DNA of 6,738 nt from Bacillota bacterium. Lineage in GTDB: Bacteria > Eremiobacterota > SpSt-956 > JAKJGF01. Below the pieces are notes generated by a model. It saw only the letters and a program-made list of their open reading frames with translations. It had not been told where the DNA came from and did not search any database. Below, piece after piece: positions 1-4,790 of the stretch. The DNA is taken from contig JAKPQU010000349.1 of NCBI GenBank assembly GCA_029555925.1, positions 1-6,738 of the forward strand. Reading direction: 5' to 3'. Made by a program: the position numbers and the translations under genes. The stretch's first letter is position 1. The number at the start of each line of letters is the position of its first letter.

Positions 1-1
1 C

Positions 2-217
2 CTAAGTACCGCTACAGGTAAATTAGTAACCATTTATCAGCTTCTGCCTGACAGGCTCTTACGAAGAAAAATAATCTGCCTTATTTAATTTGTTTTACAG
101 ACAATAAATTAACCACTGGTTAATTTCTAATACTATAGAAAAAACTAATTTTTCTTCTCCAGAGCCTGCCAGGCAGAAGCTTTTTATGGATACCCTTTTA
201 CCTGTTACGGTACTAAG
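2..217. repeat. MITE-like inverted-repeat element 1
   Basis: The two ends of this stretch are imperfect inverted copies of each other. The outer 20 nt of the left end (from CTAAGTACCG) match the reverse complement of the right end (ending CGGTACTAAG) at 17 of 20 positions. An inner block, 39-59, pairs with 161-181 at 20 of 21 positions (AGCTTCTGCC...), and pairing continues through GAAGAAAAAT into the interior. Each inner block is itself nearly self-complementary (GCCTG-N-CAGGC), so the DNA or RNA could fold into a branched hairpin. No transposase or other gene lies inside. A non-autonomous transposable element or an extragenic palindromic repeat is the best reading. The left end is only one base from the window edge, so the true boundary is uncertain. 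Confidence 0.6.
106..126. repeat. 21-bp near-perfect palindrome inside element 1
   Basis: The arms AAATTAACCA (106-115) and TGGTTAATTT (117-126) are perfect reverse complements around one central C. The site lies near the middle of the larger inverted-repeat element, so it probably forms the tip of that fold. It could instead be a binding site for a dimeric protein, but it is nearly 400 bp from the nearest start codon and I see no promoter beside it. Confidence 0.5.
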
Positions 218-357
218 TGCCGCTCAAGGTAAAAAGGTATCCAAAAAAATTATGTATCATATTTATACATAACGTTTTTGCTCCCGTCACGCGTTACGCG
301 TTACGCGTCACGATATATAAGATTTTGGTTACTAATTTATCTTTTACGGTACTAAGT
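212..357. repeat. MITE-like inverted-repeat element 2, abutting element 1
   Basis: The left end (ACTAAGTGCCGCT, then GGTAAAAAGGTATCC) resembles the left end of element 1. The right end, about 326-357 (TGGTTACTAATTTA, then TTACGGTACTAAGT), is an inverted copy of it, and matches the first element's left end even better (roughly 29 of 37). The left end overlaps the right end of element 1 at ACTAAG (212-217). The interior has a short hairpin (TATGTAT 251-257 with ATACATA 265-271) and a heptamer array. There is no coding capacity: an open frame across 217-411 reads only through repeats and has no ribosome-binding site. Confidence 0.5.
286..313. repeat. Heptamer array A (four units)
   Basis: Four tandem 7-bp units of the form GTYACGM: GTCACGC, GTTACGC (twice) and GTCACGA. 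This is the reverse orientation of the GTRANNN family that recurs between the genes downstream. It lies inside MITE-like element 2. Confidence 0.75.
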
Positions 358-371
358 TATGAAACACACTG

Positions 372-462
372 TAAATTATTTATATTATATCATTCCCGGC
401 AAATATCATGAAAGTTTTTTATATAAAAATCTTGTAATTAAATTATTTATATGATATAATTC
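372..462. repeat. Imperfect 24-nt direct repeat, copies 67 bp apart
   Basis: Positions 372-395 and 439-462 both begin TAAATTATTTATAT and agree at 22 of 24 bases. The second copy contains the -10 hexamer of the predicted promoter. The first copy has no -35-like hexamer at proper spacing. AT-rich composition raises the chance of coincidence, but 22 of 24 is high. It may be a local duplication or a repeated regulator site. Confidence 0.45.
432..460 (+). promoter_or_regulatory. Sigma-70-type promoter for the operon
   Basis: TTGTAA (432-437) and TATAAT (455-460) are separated by 17 nt, with a TG one base before the -10 (TGATATAAT, extended -10). Transcription would start near 467, leaving a leader of about 48 nt before the MarR gene. 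It is the best promoter match in the upstream region and points into the operon. I see no comparable promoter between the later genes. Confidence 0.7.
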
Positions 463-473
463 AAAAATTGAAT
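459..473. promoter_or_regulatory. Possible MarR operator over the start site
   Basis: ATTCAA (459-464) and TTGAAT (468-473) are perfect inverted arms around AAA. The site overlaps the end of the -10 box and the predicted transcription start. MarR-family dimers usually bind palindromes of about 15-20 bp next to or over their own promoter, so this is where an autorepressor would act. The site is short and AT-rich, so it is a candidate only. Confidence 0.35.
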
Positions 474-514
474 ATTTTAAATTTTAAATTATTAAAAAAT
501 TGAAGGTTTTTACT

Positions 515-970
515 ATGAAGAACGAAGAACTTGTTAAGCTTTTAACCGATTCCTGCGTTGAAATCGGTGATGTTATGTTTTACCTTATAATAAGCCATGT
601 TAAGACAGCTCAGCATTTGACCCTGTCTCATATTAAAGTTTTAAAACTTCTGGAGTTTAAAAAAGGGCTTAAAATGAAAGATATATCTGAAAAATTATCT
701 ATTGCTCCCGGTGGAGCTACTTACATAATAGATGGCCTCATAAAAGCTCATCTAGTGGAAAGATACAGGGTAGACAAAGACAGGAGAATTGTTTATATCA
801 GATTAACAGAAGAGGGACATAAGAAACTGGATGATCTCAGAGAGGCTAAAAGAGAAACATGGAAACAGATACTGGCAGATGTACCTTCCCAGGAACTTGG
901 AGAACTGATGAGCGGTATGGGAATAGTAAAAAAATTTGCTTTAAGAATCAGGGAGAAAGAACTCATCTGA
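515..970 (+). CDS. MarR-family winged-helix transcriptional regulator
   Basis: This encodes a 151-residue cytoplasmic protein of typical MarR length. The winged helix-turn-helix spans about residues 36-101. It opens with LTLSHIKVLKLL, has a recognition region near 54-80 (MKDISEKLSIAPGGATYIID), and ends in the family's wing, RVDKDRRIVYIRLTEEG (85-101), including the conserved D-x-D-R-R. Flanking helices would form the dimer interface; Cys14 is the only cysteine. I chose the ATG at 515 because GAAGG (502-506) sits about 8 nt upstream; a TTG at 500 would add five residues, has no ribosome-binding site, and overlaps it. It is the first gene after the promoter and lies 15 nt before the adaptor gene. 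MarR proteins beside efflux genes usually repress them until a small ligand binds, and probably repress themselves. The ligand cannot be inferred. Confidence 0.93.
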   Translation: MKNEELVKLLTDSCVEIGDVMFYLIISHVKTAQHLTLSHIKVLKLLEFKKGLKMKDISEKLSIAPGGATYIIDGLIKAHLVERYRVDKDRRIVYIRLTEEGHKKLDDLREAKRETWKQILADVPSQELGELMSGMGIVKKFALRIREKELI

Positions 971-985
971 TGTCAGGAGGTTTTT

Positions 986-2518
986 ATGAAATATCATTTC
1001 ATTTTTATCATAGTAATGTTTGTGTTTTTTCAGTCAGGATGTAAGGAGAGGAATGGAAATATCAGGGCTTCAGGTACCGTAGAGGCTACTGAAATAAATA
1101 TGGCTGCGAAAGTGCCGGGGAGAGTTGAGAATTTTATAGAAGAAGGAAAAAGGGTGAAGAAAGGTCAGGAGATTATATGGCTTGACAGGGACGAACTGAC
1201 CCATCAGGCAGAACAATCGGAGGCTGCCCTTAAATCTGCACAGATTCAATTAACTCAGGCTGTAAAGCTGGCAGAACTTCAGAAATCTCAGACTGAAACT
1301 CAGATACATGTAAGTAAAGCTTCTATAGATGCAACTCAGGCCCAGGTAGATCAGGCTGTATCAGGTTCAGATCTGCAGGTGACCCAGACAGACACGCAAC
1401 TACAACAGGCGCAGCTCCGTCTTAAAGAGAGCATTGACACTTATAATCAGGCCAGAGAAGCTCTTTCTGCCCAGATAACAGACAGTGAGACGAGAATAAA
1501 ACAGGCCCGGTCAGCACTTCAGGCTGCGGAGAAAAAACTGGATATTCTCCTTGAAGGTGCGAGACCGCAGGAAAGATCTCAGGCCAGATCTTCCTATGAG
1601 CAGGCTCTTGCAAATTATGAAAATGTCAAAAAAGATATGGAAAGAGCACAGAAATTATTTGATGAAGGTGTAATACCGGCTCAACAGCTTGACAGGGCAA
1701 AAAATCTTTATACATCAGCAGAAAGTTCTCTTAATATAGCAGGGCAGAATTTGAGCCTTGTCCAGGAAGGTCCGAGAGCACAGGAAATAGAAATAGCAAA
1801 ACAGCAGGTACTGCAGGCACAGGAAGGTCTTAAAGCTGCAGAATCTACACAATCACTTGTAGAAATGAAAAAACAGCAATTTTCTATAGCAGAAAAACAG
1901 GTAGAAGAGGCGAGGGCTGCTCTTGAACTTGCCAGTGCGGGATTTTTGCAGAACCGGATAAAAGAGCAACAGATAACAGTGACAAAAGCACAGCTGGAAC
2001 AGGCAAAATCCAATTATGAACTTGCCAGGGATAACTGGAAGATGGTAGAGGTAAAGAACAAAGATGTAGAAGGAGCAAAAGCACTTGTCAAACAGAGAGA
2101 AGCAGCACTGAAGCTTGCCAGAACACAGCTTCAAAATTCTATAGTAAAATCTCCTATCGATGGTACTGTAAAATTAAAAGTAGCAGAAATCGGTGAAGTC
2201 ATTCCGGCAGGAAGTACGATACTTAAACTTGCCGATCTGAATGATATATGGATTTCCGTATATATTCCTGAGGATCAATACGGTCAGATTGCCCTGAATG
2301 ATAAGGCTTCTGTAACGGTTGATAGCTGGCCGGATAAGTCTTTTAACGGTTATGTGAGTTATATAGCTTCGGAAGCACAGTTTACACCGAAAACCATACA
2401 GACTCAGAAAGACAGAGTAACTCTTACCTATGAAGTCAGGGTAAAGGTAGATAATAAAGAGCAGAAACTTATCCCGGGTATGCCGGCAGATGTGGAAATT
2501 TTAATATCAAAATCGTGA
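986..2518 (+). CDS. HlyD/YbhG-like periplasmic adaptor (membrane fusion protein)
   Basis: This 510-residue adaptor would link inner-membrane ABC permeases to the outer-membrane channel. Residues 1-18 are a hydrophobic signal segment ending FFQSGC; Cys19 may be lipidated, though Gln at -3 is atypical. The first lipoyl/barrel half is about 28-66 (ASGTVEATEINMAAKVPGRV). A coiled-coil hairpin spans about 68-383, with its tip near 229-232. The second lipoyl half starts at SPIDGTV (389-395), followed by a beta-barrel. FTPKTIQTQKDRVTLTYEVRV (466-486) and the GARPQE (191) and GPRAQE (262) motifs are typical of the YbhG subgroup. The tip has R220-x3-L224, but Pro231 stands where the TolC-docking RLS motif has Ser or Thr. 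YbhG is about 330 residues; the excess is almost all in the hairpin. AGGAGG (975-980) lies 5 nt before the ATG. The stop codon lies in a heptamer repeat. Confidence 0.93.
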   Translation: MKYHFIFIIVMFVFFQSGCKERNGNIRASGTVEATEINMAAKVPGRVENFIEEGKRVKKGQEIIWLDRDELTHQAEQSEAALKSAQIQLTQAVKLAELQKSQTETQIHVSKASIDATQAQVDQAVSGSDLQVTQTDTQLQQAQLRLKESIDTYNQAREALSAQITDSETRIKQARSALQAAEKKLDILLEGARPQERSQARSSYEQALANYENVKKDMERAQKLFDEGVIPAQQLDRAKNLYTSAESSLNIAGQNLSLVQEGPRAQEIEIAKQQVLQAQEGLKAAESTQSLVEMKKQQFSIAEKQVEEARAALELASAGFLQNRIKEQQITVTKAQLEQAKSNYELARDNWKMVEVKNKDVEGAKALVKQREAALKLARTQLQNSIVKSPIDGTVKLKVAEIGEVIPAGSTILKLADLNDIWISVYIPEDQYGQIALNDKASVTVDSWPDKSFNGYVSYIASEAQFTPKTIQTQKDRVTLTYEVRVKVDNKEQKLIPGMPADVEILISKS

Positions 2519-2542
2519 TGCGTAACGCGTAACGCGTAACGC
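2515..2542. repeat. Heptamer array B (four units)
   Basis: Four units, GTGATGC followed by GTAACGC three times. The TGA inside the first unit (2516-2518) is the stop codon of the adaptor gene. The array runs in the opposite orientation to array D downstream. Confidence 0.8.
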
Positions 2543-2631
2543 GGGAACGAACAGTTATCTTCATATTGGAAAGTGAGATGTAAAGAGTGAGCGAAATTAT
2601 GTATTACCCGTCACGCGTCACCCGTCACGCG
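2526..2631 (+). promoter_or_regulatory. Potential intergenic mRNA hairpin from opposed heptamer arrays
   Basis: The 18 nt at 2526-2543 (in array B) and 2614-2631 (in array D) can pair at 15 of 18 positions, with a GC-rich stem. The loop holds the TolC-like gene's start codon (2599) and its weak ribosome-binding site. Such a stem could tune TolC translation or stabilise the upstream message. No T-run follows, so it does not look like an intrinsic terminator. Confidence 0.4.
2573..2593. repeat. Degenerate heptamer array C (three units)
   Basis: GTGAGAT, GTAAAGA and GTGAGCG fit GTRANNN in unbroken 7-nt register. The third unit supplies a GTG (2587) that could serve as an alternative start for the TolC-like gene, and its GAGTGAG also resembles a weak ribosome-binding site for the ATG at 2599. 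Confidence 0.5.
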
Positions 2632-3960
2632 TCACGAATTACAAAATATCTTTTTATAATATGTTTTTATACATTTTTAATTACTTCGCTGTCAGCCCAG
2701 GAAACACCTCTTAAAATAGATCTGAAAACATGTATAGAAAATTCCCTTGCGACAGATCTGACTCTGAAAGAAGCCATTGCCGATGTATCTGCAGCTGAAG
2801 GACAGTTCAGGCAGGCGAGAGCAGGACTTTTTCCGTCACTTTCCGCTACCGCGTCATACAGTAAAAGAAATGAAGTTCCTGAAATTACTATACCGGGCAT
2901 AGTTTCAGAGGGACTTATAGATGAAAACCAGCATGATGTAACCTTTACAATGAAATATCTTCTTTATGACGGAGGAGGAATCTCAAGTTTATCTTCTCAG
3001 GCAGAAGCGAATCTGGAAGGTTATAAAATAAATGAAGCAAAAACAGCACAGGATGTTATTTATAAATCGACAATATCGTATTTTAATGCACTCAGGTGGA
3101 AACATTTTGTCCATGTGGCAGAGGAATCCGTAGAATTAAGTAAAGAGCAGTTAGATATTGCTAAAAGCAGATTCGATGCGGGTACTGCGGCAAAAGCAGA
3201 TGTGCTTAAAGCCGATGCTCAATTATCAGAATCTGAGATTAAGCTGTTAGATGCAACTAATAATTTTAATATTGCTCTGTCTTCATTAAATGATACCATG
3301 GGGATGCCTCTGACTACACCTCTGGAATTGAGTGAAGATTATGTTTATAAAGAATGGAATGTAACACTCGAAGAATGTCAGCAGGAAGCCATGAATGAAC
3401 GACTTGAAATAAGAATAATAGAAAAAACTAAAGAATCTCTTTATTATGCAGCAGAATTTGCAAAGAGTGCATGGTACCCGTCTCTATTCCTGAAATTAGA
3501 TTATACCCCCTATGGAAATTCCCTTCTTTCCATGAACAATACAGTGGTTGGCACGGTAGGTGCACAGTTTAATATTTTTGACGGATTTAAAACAGGGGGA
3601 AATGTCGATGAAGCAGAAGCGAAATATGAAAAAGTTACGATCAGAGAAGCAGATGTGAAGAAAAAAATAACTCTTGATGTGCAGAAATCTTTTCTAAATT
3701 TTCAGAGCAGTTCCAAAAAGGTTTTGGAAGTGGAAAAAAATCTCGAATCGTCAAAGGAAAGTTTCAGAGTCGCTCAGATTAGTTACAGAGAAGGTATAAG
3801 CCCTTTTATAGATGTAAACCAGGCACAACTGGTTCTTATAAATGCAGAGGTGAGCAAAGTTCAATCTATATTTGATTATTATGTGGCAAAACTGGATCTC
3901 CTCAGGGCGACAGGTCTGTTGAAAGAAAATTTTGATCCTTCGTCTTTAGATGGAATTTAA
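2599..3960 (+). CDS. TolC-like outer-membrane efflux protein
   Basis: This 453-residue protein should form the trimeric outer-membrane channel of the exporter. An n-region rich in Arg and Lys (residues 6-16) precedes a hydrophobic core (17-29) and a cleavage site at SLSA33-QE. The mature part holds the two outer-membrane efflux repeats: the first, about 40-240, has the strand motif LLYDGG (121-126) and RFDAGTAAKADVL (191-203); the second, about 255-440, has FNIFDGF (324-330) and SYREGISPFIDV (395-406). The length is normal for TolC. I prefer the ATG at 2599, with GAGTGAG upstream; a GTG at 2587 would add four residues. Either way the n-region is translated from heptamer array D, as no in-frame ATG, GTG or TTG follows it before the mature protein. 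It lies between the adaptor and REC-HPt genes, so it is probably dedicated to this exporter rather than shared. Confidence 0.93.
   Translation: MYYPSRVTRHASRITKYLFIICFYTFLITSLSAQETPLKIDLKTCIENSLATDLTLKEAIADVSAAEGQFRQARAGLFPSLSATASYSKRNEVPEITIPGIVSEGLIDENQHDVTFTMKYLLYDGGGISSLSSQAEANLEGYKINEAKTAQDVIYKSTISYFNALRWKHFVHVAEESVELSKEQLDIAKSRFDAGTAAKADVLKADAQLSESEIKLLDATNNFNIALSSLNDTMGMPLTTPLELSEDYVYKEWNVTLEECQQEAMNERLEIRIIEKTKESLYYAAEFAKSAWYPSLFLKLDYTPYGNSLLSMNNTVVGTVGAQFNIFDGFKTGGNVDEAEAKYEKVTIREADVKKKITLDVQKSFLNFQSSSKKVLEVEKNLESSKESFRVAQISYREGISPFIDVNQAQLVLINAEVSKVQSIFDYYVAKLDLLRATGLLKENFDPSSLDGI
2603..2644. repeat. Heptamer array D inside the TolC-like signal peptide
   Basis: Six units of the form RTYACNN in continuous 7-nt register: ATTACCC, four GTCAC-type units (GTCACGC, GTCACCC, GTCACGC, GTCACGA), then ATTACAA. 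It encodes about residues 2-16 of the TolC-like protein (PSRVTRHASRIT), giving its basic n-region. Seven is not a multiple of three, so gain or loss of one unit would shift the reading frame. Confidence 0.75.
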
Positions 3961-3965
3961 TCAGA

Positions 3966-4013
3966 GTGAAAAGTGAAAAGAACAGGATACTGCTCACTAT
4001 TCACTACTCACTC
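3966..4013. repeat. Opposed heptamer arrays E with hairpin potential
   Basis: Two forward units GTGAAAA (3966-3979) are followed, still in 7-nt register, by three reverse units, CTCACTA, TTCACTA and CTCACTC (3993-4013). AGTGAAAAGTGA (3965-3976) can pair with TCACTATTCACT (3994-4005) at 11 of 12 positions, with a 17-nt loop. The array fills the space between the TolC-like stop codon and the ribosome-binding site of the REC-HPt gene. No T-run follows, so a terminator is unlikely. Confidence 0.65.
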
Positions 4014-4024
4014 CTTAAAAGGAG
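4011..4024 (+). promoter_or_regulatory. Ribosome-binding site of REC-HPt gene within a small hairpin
   Basis: AAGGAG (4019-4024) lies 7 nt before the ATG at 4032 and fixes that start. Directly upstream, CTCCTT (4011-4016) is its exact complement, so CTCCT and AGGAG could form a 5-bp stem with a TAAA loop that hides the site. The CTCC comes from the end of the heptamer array. The stem is short and may be only marginally stable. Confidence 0.5.
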
Positions 4025-4031
4025 CAATTTT

Positions 4032-4790
4032 ATGGATAATATAAAAATACTTCTGGCAGAAGATGATGTTCTTAACAGAAAGATAATTCTCGCCATGCTG
4101 AATAAAATTGGTTGTAAAGCATATGCTGTAAAGAATGGCAGGGAAGTGATAGACGCTTTAGAAAAAGAATTTTATGATATTATATTTATGGATATTTATA
4201 TGCCGGATATGACAGGTATTGAAGTAACAAAACATATAAGGGAATCTTTCCCGAAGGAAAAACAGCCTTTTATAATAGCCATGACTGCCGGAAGGATTGA
4301 AGGAGACAGAGATGCCTGTTTCAGTACAGGTATGAATGGTTATATACATAAACCTGTGAATAAAGAGACATTATCTGAAGCCATTGAAAATTGTAAACAA
4401 GGTAAACAGGCCGGGAAGTTTTCTATTCAGGAAGAAAGTGAAGAACAAATTTTTAATAAATCTGAAATAATGAAACGATTGAGCGGAGATAAAGATTTGA
4501 TACATGATATAGTAGAACTGTTTATCAGTAATGGCCCTCTTCAATTTGATAAATTAAAGAAAGCTCTCGATAATAATGACAGAGAACGTCTGAAGATTAC
4601 AGCCCATACCATCAAAGGATCGGCGAGAAATGTCAGTGCTTCTCAGGTGGCTTCCAATGCTTTTGAAATAGAAAAAAAATCAGGAGAAGAAAGTCGTGAA
4701 GAGATTTCTTTACTTATAAAAAAACTTGAAGACAGCTACTATAAATTTAAGGAATTTGTAAGCAGAGATTATTTGTCTGATGAAATATGA
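4032..4790 (+). CDS. REC-HPt two-domain phosphorelay protein
   Basis: This 252-residue cytoplasmic protein joins a receiver domain to a histidine phosphotransfer domain. The receiver (about 3-122) has acidic residues E10 and D11, phosphoacceptor D54 (FMDIYMPDMTG), T85 (MTAG), Y104 and K107 (IHKP); all key residues are intact. After a linker (about 123-140), the HPt helix bundle carries H192 in AHTIKGSARNVSA, with K195 and G196 as expected. There is no kinase, DNA-binding or enzymatic output domain. This pair usually forms the tail of hybrid histidine kinases such as BarA or ArcB; here it stands alone. It would relay phosphate between a partner kinase and another receiver, or act as an adaptor. 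The start is the ATG at 4032, not a GTG at 3966 that would translate heptamer repeats. Its stop overlaps the first ATPase start (ATGA), so the two are probably translationally coupled. Confidence 0.93.
   Translation: MDNIKILLAEDDVLNRKIILAMLNKIGCKAYAVKNGREVIDALEKEFYDIIFMDIYMPDMTGIEVTKHIRESFPKEKQPFIIAMTAGRIEGDRDACFSTGMNGYIHKPVNKETLSEAIENCKQGKQAGKFSIQEESEEQIFNKSEIMKRLSGDKDLIHDIVELFISNGPLQFDKLKKALDNNDRERLKITAHTIKGSARNVSASQVASNAFEIEKKSGEESREEISLLIKKLEDSYYKFKEFVSRDYLSDEI

Noticed and set aside
106..126. MarR operator at the 21-bp palindrome
   Set aside because: It is almost 400 bp from the gene, away from any promoter, and is better explained as part of the MITE-like fold.
2..357. Integron attC sites
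   Set aside because: There are paired inverted ends, but I find no GTTRRRY/RYYYAAC core pair in the right layout, no integrase, and the genes downstream form an operon rather than cassettes.
217..411. Open frame of 64 codons on the plus strand
   Set aside because: It runs through both repeat ends and a heptamer array, has no ribosome-binding site, and its translation resembles no protein I know. I treat the region as non-coding.
500..514. TTG start at 500 for the MarR gene
   Set aside because: It would translate the GAAGG ribosome-binding site that serves the ATG at 515, and the extra residues are not part of the family fold.
1422..2134. Several minus-strand open frames inside the adaptor gene
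   Set aside because: They are shadows of a low-complexity coiled-coil gene, cysteine- and serine-rich, without family motifs or start signals.
2515..2644. CRISPR-like array
   Set aside because: The units are 7 bp and directly tandem, with no spacers and no cas genes nearby.
3966..4031. GTG start at 3966 for the REC-HPt gene
   Set aside because: The 22 extra residues are translated heptamer repeats; the ATG at 4032 has a good ribosome-binding site and begins directly at the receiver fold.
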